The notes below the pieces were generated by a model, which saw only the letters and a list, made by a program, of their open reading frames with translations, did not search any database and was not told the origin of the DNA. Position numbers and translations under genes: made by a program. A DNA stretch of 64,000 bases from Acanthosepion pharaonis. Lineage: Eukaryota > Mollusca > Cephalopoda > Sepiida > Sepiidae. Shown here in pieces: positions 53,745-63,368 of this stretch. The stretch lies in contig CAHIKZ030005577.1 in the NCBI GenBank assembly GCA_903632075.3, positions 2,309,001-2,373,000 on the forward strand, given 5' to 3'. How positions within the stretch are numbered: the first letter of the stretch is position 1; each line of letters opens with the position of its first letter.

Positions 53745-55950
53745 CCATAATGCAGCATTCCTCTCAGTGGGACCTAAAACCCACCCTATGACTTAAAAAT
53801 CGGATGATTATAAAAATTTATACATAAAAATTTATACATAAAAATTTATGGATGATTTGCAATGAGAGGGGAAAGGATGAAATCCAAAACAAACTAAATA
53901 TCAAAAGACAAAGCAAAATAAATATAACTGATGTTAGTAGAATCCGTCCATCTCTCATGCTCACTTTGAATCAATTTTCTGGATTTATTCACTTAGATAG
54001 GCTCAGAAAAAAAGAGGCGCCAAATTCTGACTTGGTCACGTGCTGGGAAAAAAAAGCTTGCGCGTTGGTGGATCGCATGCCCACTTGTGTGTTTGTTGAC
54101 CAATTTGAACTCGAGTTTTTTTTTTTGAAAACATGTATGAAGCTGGACCTGTTCATAAACTCTCTGTGATCGACTTTTCGCACAAAATTGGACAAGTTAG
54201 ACAAGGCAAGCAATATGTTGATGCCTAACCGGCAGCAAAGTGCCACTCCGGGTCAGCCCCTTTCACACGACACAAACACACAAGATTCACCCACCTTATG
54301 CCGGATTTGAAAAGATGTTTAATTCGAATTCTACAACCCTATTGCCAACACAAATTCATACCCAACATACATTCCATATTGAAACATGCCTAAACTTTAT
54401 TTTTCTGTCCAATAACAGGCAAAATTAAAAACACGTAAAAAAGATTCCACAGAGCAACAGACTGTAGTGGTATTGACGGCATATATCAACCCACACATTT
54501 TTTTACTTTACGAATGTGTAAGAAAACAAAAAGCAAACAAGAGAAAGAATACAAGAAAATAACTTTTCTTAACAGGTACAATATTTATATTTATAAATGA
54601 CAACAGTTTTACAATAACAATAATATGAGTTACTTCCCTTTAAAGTTTTTCTACTAAAATATTTTTTTATCTTAGCTCACAAAAGCTGAATTAACTTGTT
54701 CAAAATGTTCACTGAAAGAGAATCTTGTAAAGCTGAAAATTATGTTGATAAACTTTTAGCTTTAAATAAGTTGGAGAAGTGAATGTTCCGTTTGTTTTCG
54801 TTGCTTGTAGTTGAATGTATTGTTCGTATAACGTAATTGAATAAGTTTAGTAAGTTGCAGAAGTTGGTGAGTGAGTTGTTTCGTTGAAATTGTAGCTTGA
54901 ATTTCAGTGAAGTTATTTCATGTTAAAGAACTTGACGTTTAATTTGGTCCTTCGCTGTAGTAATGATTCAAGCGTCGTGAACTCGTTTAGCATATTCTAA
55001 AAAAAAAAATTTTCACTCACTGGGTAAAAAAAAATCTTCAATTTTATATGTTTTTTAATCACGTGACAGGATCCTGAGAGCATTGTTTTTTCGTCAGGTC
55101 AAAAACTAGGTTGATGTTATTCGGACGTAGTGGTGAGCAGGTAAATTGTTTTTTTAACATCTGTTAACCACTCAGAAAGCACCTTACAAAACTCAGTCTG
55201 GAGCCTGATATGTTTTGTGTTGCTTATTGAGAACAATGCACATGAACATATACGAGATAATTTTAATATTTATTGTCCAATGAGAAGTTCAGGTTTTTAG
55301 AAAAATGTATGAAGATGTGATCCGCTTTTTTGCACAAAAATCGACATTTGTGAAAAAGTGGTAGCGGACAGCTAAAAGACCATTTAAATAAGTGTTTACT
55401 GGTTAGCAATTAACATCATCATGTGAAATAGTTGACCAAACAGGGGAAAAAAAACGAAAACCCTATTTTCTCGAATCTATTTTCAGAAAAAAATTCTAAT
55501 AAACCCTACAGCAGGGATGCGACTATCATCAAATCTAAAAAAAAAAAACGAAAAAAAAAAGCAACATTCTCAGAGGTTGTATCAAGAGTGGAAGAGGAAA
55601 GAAGCCTATAGCTTTTGGTTCTCTCACCCTTACAAGAGAGAAACTATGCACAGATAATGAATGTTTCCCAGCCATTTGAGTCTGTGAGAAATTTTAACAT
55701 AACAGCACTCAACAAGTTTCGACTGCATACTGCCCTCAAGCCATTAGTACCTCTAATGAACATTGTGGGATCTGTAAGAATGATGAGTTTAATTATGAGA
55801 CTCAGACGGTGTTATTCAATTGCAGAATATGATTCTGGGGAACTTATCATCGTACCAGGCACATGGACAGCAACATAAATAAAGATGTAGATCCGTACAT
55901 AAACTATTTAGTTAAATAATAGAACCGCAACAAAGAGTAAAAATTTTTGG
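53745..55950. other. No gene recognised
   Basis: Short frames on both strands, none with a domain. 54190-54640 and 55560-55880 are somewhat richer in G+C and may be old LTR or coding remnants. An 87-codon frame at 55615-55878 has no ATG at its start and no known motif. A TTATACATAAAAATTTATACATAAAAATTTAT triplication lies near 53818. Confidence 0.4.
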
Positions 55951-56243
55951 AAATCCAAAATGCCACACTAACAGCACTAATTTCCTGAGTATACCAGCCT
56001 TTTAATTTAGCTAGCTGCTTCATCTGGCTTCATGGATCTTAGAAATGTTTAGAGCTTCTTGAAGTGTGACTGTCTCAACTTCTGACTGTAGCTATTTTTG
56101 CAACTCTGAATGTCTGCTTCCTGCTTTAATTTGTTCAATTAGGCACTCTTCAATTGCTTGAACATCCTAAAATTGGCATATATTTTGCCTGTAATTGGCA
56201 TCTTGCCAAGATTTCATCAATATTTTCAACACCTATCTGAGTA

Positions 56244-56817
56244 CAGTATTTACATTACTATTGTCCTCATCTTTGTTGCCATATTTGTCACAATATACAA
56301 AATTAGTTTCGCTCCGGCCTTCTTCAGGTGGTTGGAATTTCCTACTGAACCCTTTATTTTGATCACTGGGAGACTGTTCTAGTTCACGTGCCATGTTTGA
56401 TGGATGTATTTTATCACTTTTCTCCATAATTTTCCCTCTGAAAGTTCTCCACTGCCTTAACTTGGGTATTGAACTTGAGGACAAAATGGCACAGTGGATA
56501 AAGGCGTTGGTTAGATCCAGTGACAGACCCGAAAAGTGTGAGTTCAATACCTGGTTAAGGCAGTGGAGAACTTTCAGAGGGAAAATATAACAGGAGATAA
56601 CTGATAACTGACATCCATCAAACATGGCACGTGGAACTAGTTTTTCTACCCCAGTGATCGAAATAAAGGGTTCAGTTCGAAATTATAAATAAACTGAATA
56701 AGGCTGGAGCGACAACGGAACAGAAATAATTGTGACAAATATGGCGACAACGATGAGGACAATAGTCTGACTAATGTAAATACTGTACATAATAACTCAT
56801 CTCAGAAATATAGACAG
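56244..56817. mobile_element. Head-to-head SINE palindrome with 13-bp target duplication
   Basis: Two copies of one tRNA-derived SINE face each other. The right copy is complete (A box CAGTGGATAAAGGCGTTGG near 56492, B box GTGAGTTCAATACC near 56538, then body and tail). The left copy is inverted and begins at its B box (CTCAAGTTCAATACC read on the - strand, 56466-56478). The arms, about 56244-56478 and 56541-56785, can pair over some 220 bp. ACCTATCTGAGTA flanks the pair (56231-56243, 56818-56830). ZNF-B's module (near 23403-23430) lacks it. Confidence 0.85.
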
Positions 56818-56830
56818 ACCTATCTGAGTA

Positions 56831-57835
56831 TATTCTGTACAATTCTGAAATCTATTTGCGGTTCCAAATGTTCCTTGAACTTTTACCAAGTTGTTGCTGG
56901 ATTTTGTTTTTCTGCTTCATTGTCAAATGTTGATGAACCTGCTCAGACCTTCTTCTCCCACTAATAAGAGAATATGGTCATCTTCCTTCTCTACCAGTAT
57001 ACCCTTTACAAAGAAGGACAATTTGCATTGCCATTGGAAAAATTTGAATGATATCACCACATTTGACATTGCTCAAAACATAGCAAAGTTCAACAGTAAC
57101 TTTTGACATATTTATTTTGTTTTGTTAAACTCAGTAAAAATAAGCAATGAATTTGTTGCAGGCACTGTTACAACTGTACAAAATGAGGATCCAGTTCTAA
57201 AAATGCATGACAAAAAAAGAGAAAGAAAATCTAAATAACATGAAATAATAAACGTATACATCTTCAATAAATAGAGAGATTTATTCAAAATGGTACATAC
57301 ATATTTGTTGACGTTTCCATAACATTGTCGATCAGAAAGCATTTTGGTACATTTTTACTGTTCAACTGCCCATTGTCAAAAGAGGAAGAATTTCTAAATT
57401 GTCTGCCAAGGTGGAAATGAGGCAGGGCTGTTATTGATTCATCTACTGACCAATCAAAGAACTCATTAGATCCTAGTTACAGCAATGCCATTAACAAGAC
57501 CTCTGGTTTGGCCATTTCCTGTACTTTCTTAAGAGGAGCCCTTACAGACACCCCTACCTGCCAGAGCAGAAGATGCTAATCATAAAAATAATCATTCTAA
57601 GAAACTGTTCTACCTGACTTAGTTTTCAGTTTCCTGGAAGTGTGATCTTCTGCATTCTCTTCTTTATTTGGTGTAGGGTGGATTTGTTGGTTAATTTTGT
57701 TTCTCTATAATCTGTTACCCTGGTAGTTAGTGTTTTGCTTTTGTGTTCAAATGAATGGTTTTAATCTATCAATGGATACATAGGTTTATTCACCGGTGAA
57801 GTGCTGGGTTGAATTTGTATTACTAGTATTCGTTC
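56831..57835. repeat. 3' module of ZNF-D
   Basis: Matches 23430-23745, 24950-25270 and 26085-26290 around ZNF-B: TAATAAGAGAATATGGTCATCTTCCTTCTC, AAAACATAGCAAAGTTCAACAGTAAC, AAGGTGGAAATGAGGCAGGGCTG, AAGAAACTGTTCTACCTGA. Here 57575-57600 is the uninterrupted site of the inverted block next to ZNF-B. Confidence 0.8.
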
Positions 57836-57839
57836 CAGT

Positions 57840-58109
57840 GTGCATTATTTGAGAAGAGAATTATGGAAAAACTTAAATCAACAGATTTCATAGAGGAACA
57901 GTTTCTCTCTTGTGTGTGTATTGTTTCAGATTTCCACAGTGGAAAGGTTTCTCTTGAGTGTGTTTCAGTACGTTGTTTGAGACCTGAATTTTGAGAAAAG
58001 TTGAATCCACAGATTTCACAGTGGAAATGTTTCTCTGCAGTGTGTGTGTGTGTGTGTTAACAAGTGTTATTTGAGAATTCCATTCTGGGGAAAAATTTAA
58101 ATCCACAAA
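57840..58109 (-). pseudogene. Relict fingers beyond the ZNF-D stop
   Basis: Beyond the frameshift the - strand still reads HFHCEICGFNFSQNSGLKQ, preceded by a broken finger with a (CACA)n expansion (58043-58057) and followed by PFHCGNLKQ and further decayed pieces. At least three fingers were lost. Confidence 0.8.
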
Positions 58110-59156
58110 CTACACCGTGGGAAAATTTCCTCCAGTGTGTGTTAACATGTGTCGTTTGAGATTTCCATTCTGGGAAAATTTCAATCCACAGATTACACAG
58201 TGGAAAGGTTTCTCTCCAGTGTGTGCTAACATGTGTTGTTTGAGATTTCCACTGTGGGAAAATTTCAGTCCACAGATTTCACAGTCGAAACGTTTCTCTC
58301 CAGTGTGTGTTAACATGTGTTTGTTGAGATCTCCATTTCGGGAAAATTTCAACCCACAGATTTCACAGTGGAATGGTTTCTCCCCAGTGTGTGTCAACAT
58401 ATGTTCTTTGAGATTTGAATTTCGGGAACACTTAAATCCACAGACTTCACAGTGGAAAGGTTTCTCACCAGTGTGTATTAACATGTGTGTTTTGACTGAT
58501 GATTTCCAGGAAAACCTTACTCCACAGATTTCACAGTTGAAAAGTTTTTCTCCTGTATGTGTGAGCATGTGTTGTTTCAGATTTGAACTTTGGGAATATT
58601 TAAATCCACAGATTTCACAGTGGAAAGGTTTCTCACCAGTGTGTGTTAACATGTGCTTTTTGAGATCAGCATTTTGGAAAGATTTATATCCACAGATTTC
58701 ACAGTGGAAACGTTTCTCTCCTGTGTGTGTTAGCATGTGTCGTTTAAGACTTGAACTTTGGGAACACATAAATCCACATATTTCACAGTGGAAAGGTTTC
58801 TCTCCAATATGTGTTAACATGTGACGTTTGAGATGTGAATTTCGGGAAAACTTAAAACCACAGATTTCACAGCAAAAACGTTTCTCTCCTGAGTGTGTTA
58901 TCATGTGTTGTTTGAGACTTGAACTTTGGGAACATTTAAATCCACAGATTTCACAGTGGAAAGGTTTCTCTGCAATGTGTGTTAACATGTGACGCTTGAG
59001 ATATGAATTTCGGGAAAACTTACAACCACAGATTTCACAGTGGAAAGGTTTCTCTACAGTGTGTATTAACATGTGCTTTTTGAGATCTGCATTTAGGGAA
59101 GATTTATAGCCACAGATTTCACAGTGGAAATATTTCTCTCCCATATGTAACATCAT
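58110..59156 (-). CDS. C2H2 zinc-finger protein ZNF-D, 12 fingers
   Basis: 348 residues, 12 complete fingers. Helix residues (-1,2,3,6): LADK, RSYR, QSSQ, RSHR, QSSR, QADK, QSNQ, WSST, RSNE, RGDK, HGNQ, QGNR. Fingers 2-3 and 4-5 are a duplicated pair: FSRNS(Y/H)LKRHMLTHI, the unusual linker THI(A/G)EKPF, then CSQSSSLK. Fingers 1 and 6 (NADLKKH) are likewise related, so the array grew by multi-finger duplication. The exon begins after an acceptor CTTTTTGCAG (AG at 59305-59306). The ATG at 59156 precedes a remnant linker (HMGEKYF). The C-terminus GGNFPTV comes from a frameshift in the linker TGGEK-like region and replaces further fingers. Fingers 3, 5, 9 have Cys and 1, 6 Ser at the core Phe position. 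Nuclear DNA-binding role is inferred from the fold. Confidence 0.9.
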   Translation of the reverse strand: MMLHMGEKYFHCEICGYKSSLNADLKKHMLIHTVEKPFHCEICGCKFSRNSYLKRHMLTHIAEKPFHCEICGFKCSQSSSLKQHMITHSGEKRFCCEICGFKFSRNSHLKRHMLTHIGEKPFHCEICGFMCSQSSSLKRHMLTHTGEKRFHCEICGYKSFQNADLKKHMLTHTGEKPFHCEICGFKYSQSSNLKQHMLTHTGEKLFNCEICGVRFSWKSSVKTHMLIHTGEKPFHCEVCGFKCSRNSNLKEHMLTHTGEKPFHCEICGLKFSRNGDLNKHMLTHTGEKRFDCEICGLKFSHSGNLKQHMLAHTGEKPFHCVICGLKFSQNGNLKRHMLTHTGGNFPTV

Positions 59157-59304
59157 ACGTTTTTTGAGCTATGGATTCATGGACACTTTCCTCAAATGTA
59201 TGTTTGAACTTTAAGTGAACAGCTATTCCAAGAATTTCAGAGTCTTAAGAATAATTCTTTCATGAATATTCATCAAGGTTTTCAGGTCCTCTCTAAGATT
59301 CAAG

Positions 59305-60110
59305 CTGCAAAAAGAAAGAAATTAAGTCATAGCAAATGTAGGAAGGAAACGTACAAGACAGGGTTATGAAATTTGTTTAACATCATTTGTACAATGCAAT
59401 AGGATATATTTTATTTTGGATGGCATGTGAAACTAGAGCAGATTTGCCAATAGATTATTATTAAATCATGTATCAGTGGACATGGATGTGTGGCCGTTGG
59501 AATGGGCATAGGAAAAGAAAAGCAAAATCTTGAAGCTGAGTTCTAGATTAGGAAAAGGACAACTTTGAATTCAAAACTATCTACGGTATTATGCTAGATA
59601 CATGGTACATTCAAATTTCACAGTTGACCATCAAATGCTATGTGCAAAGGTTGATTTAGGGTTACTCACAGCCACTGAGTGGCCTCACATCTGTACGCTC
59701 TCTCTCACACACAGCAGACAGAGAATACCATGTCTGCTTGCCAGACTAGTGATGTGGGATGAAAACAAGGGCTGTATACCGCAGACTGGCTGAGAGAAAG
59801 TGATCAAATATTGGTGAGAATAAGAACTAAATTAATGAAGATTGAAGTCTCATGTTATCATTTAATTAGCAAGTCCTATTTGTTATGCACTATTATGAAT
59901 GGAGAAGGAAAACCATTGAAAATTTCCCCAATATCTTTATAAGAATGTCATGGTAATTTCCAGGTCAAGTAAAGTCAGTCAACTATTCATTATGCATGGA
60001 GAGTATGCCTGGAAATCAAGAAACCAAAATAGAGTTCCAGAGAAGAAACTCTTAGCATAAAACTTATATCTAGCCATTTCAAGTGTAGAGTGATGTCAAT
60101 CTAGTAGTGC
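59305..60110 (-). other. 5' intron of ZNF-D, paralogous to ZNF-A
   Basis: 59400-59900 is the reverse complement of 10310-10870 and related to 28890-29050. No exon recognised. Confidence 0.7.
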
Positions 60111-60129
60111 GCTCACTACAATAGAGGAA

Positions 60130-61440
60130 AGTTATATACAACAATTACTATTCATAAAAAAGCACAGGGAAGATCGATTACAGTGGTGGGAATGTGACTG
60201 AATCTGAAATGAAGCATAAGTAACCAGACCCGACGTGGCAGCAATATTAAATGCATAGATGGATGACAGACTTATAAATGTGCAAGATATATTCTCATGA
60301 GAAAAACTGTCTGGAACAATACAGCAAACCAAATTAATTTCCAGCAGGCCTAACAATTTCTTCAATATAATCTTTCCGCTTCATGTCAGCTGAAAACTTT
60401 AGACACACAAGGTGCAACGAGTCACACTCTCTGGACGTTAACATTAGCCAGACTGAGGGAAGGTAAAATAGCTTCTCTGAAAGAATTAAATGCAAGCAAT
60501 TCCATTTTAGAGGTGCTAAAATTAACAAGCCATTTCTTGCCCCAGTTAACAACAGATTGCAGGTCATTTTGAAATCTGCTGCTGATTTGACTTTTCCAAG
60601 CCAATCAGATTTACCATTAAGACAGGAGTAAATAGTTGTGCTATCAACACAGAACAGATGACTTCAGGAAGGTTGTGGATGAAAATTTGGAACAATGTAG
60701 GTCCAAGAAAAGAGCCTCAGGAAACACTTGCATTAAGATCTAAAGCAATGGCTATTCAGATTTGCCATTAAGACTAGAGTAAATAGTTGTGTTATCAGCA
60801 GAGAATTGATGACTTCAGGAAGGTTTTTCATGAAAACTTAGAACAATGTAGGTCCAAGGAAAGAGCCTTGGGATAAACTTGCATTAATGCAAAAAGATCT
60901 AAAAGAGTAACTGTTCAAAACAAATTTCATTTCACAATTTGATAAGAAAGATTGATCAGATCAAAAATAGCATAACCTTTCAATTTGTGAAGAAGACCAA
61001 CATGCCAAACCCTGTCAAATGCCTTGAGATATCAAAGGCATAGCCTGATCTTTACTTTTCTTATCTTCGAGAGACTCTTTCAGCAGTAATTGTTAACACA
61101 TCAGCAGCTGACCTAGAAAATCAATAGGCATATTGCTTGCATAAAAGACCCTTTGAGCTGACATTCTTAAATAATTCAGAGTTAATGAGAGCCTCTAGTA
61201 CTTTGTCAAAAGAGGTAGATGGCTCATAGCCTGATAGAAGGATCAAATAGTTCACCTGAGTTCTGAAAGACAGGAGCCATAAAAGTGGATTTCCAGAAAG
61301 CAAGATATTCATTGTAGATTTTAGAGATAACGGATGCGTGGGTATTGGAATGGGTGATTCAATAAAAAAAAACAAAAACAAAATCAGCAAGCTCAGTTCT
61401 AGATAAGGTTTTCTCAAGTAATGTTTCTGAACTGTAGTAA
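60130..61440 (-). pseudogene. Jockey-like LINE reverse transcriptase remnant
   Basis: On the - strand, pieces in changing frames read KVLEALINSELFKN...KGLLCKQYAY, KAFDRVWHVGLLHKLKGY (palm region), SFLGPTLFQIFI-like (after the P-G-V-P-Q-G block), SVVNWGKKWLVNF with STSKMELLAFNS, and KFSADMKRKDYIEEI. This order matches the RT domain and its C-terminus in Jockey-clade LINEs. The catalytic (Y/F)ADD box is lost. An internal tandem duplication (60606-60750 and 60757-60900, period 151 bp) repeats one segment. The 5' half and endonuclease are missing. Confidence 0.8.
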
Positions 61441-63365
61441 GCTTTTCTATTTATGATTAGTAAATATAGTTTTTACTTAATGACAATATCACTTGAGCAC
61501 TAAAAATTAAATATTAAAAGTTTTAATACTTTATGAATTATAATTTAGATTTTTAAATTTTCTCTTAAGACAAATAGTGTTCATAATATATCTTATACAT
61601 AAAGCCAATTAAGAACTTTTCTAATTAAATATTGTCTTCGTTTCATTCTATTTTTCTTCTTTGTAAACATGTGCCCCCTTACTGAAAATGTACACTAAAT
61701 CATAAAATATAATAAATCTAAGACCTTGTTTAATTAGGAAATCTTTTAACTGCTTTTATGAATAAGATATATTAATAACACTATTGCCAAAAGAAAAAAG
61801 AAATTTAATTGGAATGATTTTTAAAGCAATGAACAAATTGTTCTTTTACACTGGTTACTGTAATTCTTTCTTCTGTCCACTGTGTTCAGAAAATTCATGA
61901 TTTTAAAAGATTTTTTTAAATCTTTTAAAATCCTGAATTTTCTGAAAAATTCAGGACAGAAAAAGATTTATTTTAATTATTAATTTGTTCATTGCTTAAA
62001 AACGGTTTCAGTACAGACAATATAACAAAGCAATTGTATAGTAATTTCTATATTTTTCTTTTTTTTTTTTACCGGGTTTTTCATAAATTTTTTATTTGCA
62101 TTCAGGTTTTCCATTTGTTAATGCCCTTCTTTTTTACTTTGTGGTGAATGAACAAAAACAACCAATTAATGTCACAATATTTAGATAAGGAATTATATTT
62201 CAGTACTTTATGTAGAGACACCTTACCTAAAGAAAATCTCTGTTCAAACTTCAATTTCTGGTGTCTGATAATGCAGAAAAGTCACATAGGTATTTACAAA
62301 TTTGATCACAGAAATTTCCCTCCTGGCTCACTAAATTTTTCACAGTGAAAATTTTATTTATTTAAATACGACAATCATTTTCAAAAAATAATTCATTACT
62401 TGAGACAAAAAAAAAAAATAATATTTGTGTTTTTTTTTGCATTCTTTATAATTTATAATCAACATTTCAGGAGGTAGAATGTGTTCAGGAATTAACATTC
62501 TGAAAGTAGGTACCTCTAAAAATTCAGTATACCTAAGGTTTAAATGGAGTTTTTATAAAGGAAAAATCCATTTTCAAGCTTTCTCCCAGCTTCAATTGAA
62601 AGCTAAAGAATTAAATTTTCTAATTCCAGAAAAAAAATACCCTGGAGTATTTTAAATAGAAATTTGAATGATTTTTAGTTGATTCTTCTGAAAAACCAAT
62701 CAAAACGACCATTTTAAACTTTTTTAGAGAAATGTAAACAAAACTTAATTTTTGGTTTTAAAAATCCCGCTAAAATAAAATATAGATTTCTGAAACATTA
62801 CTTTTATGAAATTAGCAAATTTACAGCTAAATTAATCTGTTCTGAAACAATTATCACTTATGGCATAAAATTTTCTCAACAAACATTTCTTGACCTCAAG
62901 GTTTTGTTATTTTCACATTTCCATTGATAATTTGATGGCTGAATGTGTTGACAGGTTTAGTATGGTGCACAAGAATTGACATAATTTTACTAATTCTAAG
63001 TAAGAATGTTTTTTCTTTGTTTCTTATAATAATTTAAAATACTATAAAAATTTCTTACATTATTGAGTTCCCTCTATAATGGTATTTCATTATTTAACAG
63101 CTAAGATAATGATAAATAATTTTATTAATTATTAATATTATATTAAGTTATTACATTTTTAATTTAATAACTGAGATAATAATTAATAAAATTATTATTA
63201 TATTAATAATTAAATTATCTCAGACAGTTATTATTTAAATTAACGAGATAATTTTATTATCTCACTTGAATTTAATATCTGACAGCGAGATAATTTAATA
63301 ACTACCTCACTCTCAATTATTAAATTTTTAAATTGATAACAGAGATAATAATTTTAATTTTTTAA
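61441..63365. repeat. 5' module of ZNF-D, AT-rich
   Basis: Shares TAACTGCTTTTATGAATAAG with ZNF-B's module. 61895-61965 contains a palindrome-like GATTTTAAAAGATTT...AAATCTTTTAAAATC. 63105-63300 is an AT-only array with repeated GAGATAATAATTAAT and ATTAAATTATCTC. No gene. Confidence 0.55.
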
Positions 63366-63368
63366 TTT

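Noticed and set aside
56233..56625. 130-codon - strand frame and a similar + strand frame with the same peptides
   Set aside because: Both arise from the two arms of the SINE palindrome, not from a protein gene.
58117..58824. Long open frame (235 codons) on the + strand opposite ZNF-D, with similar ones opposite ZNF-A, -B and -C
   Set aside because: They are antisense shadows of the finger repeats (recurring SPVCVNMC..R peptides) and exist only because the finger codons repeat. No domain, promoter or independent support.
26453..59156. KRAB, SCAN, BTB or ZAD domains attached to the zinc-finger genes
   Set aside because: Nothing similar seen in frame before the fingers or in obvious nearby exons; short degenerate exons in the AT-rich introns could be missed by eye.
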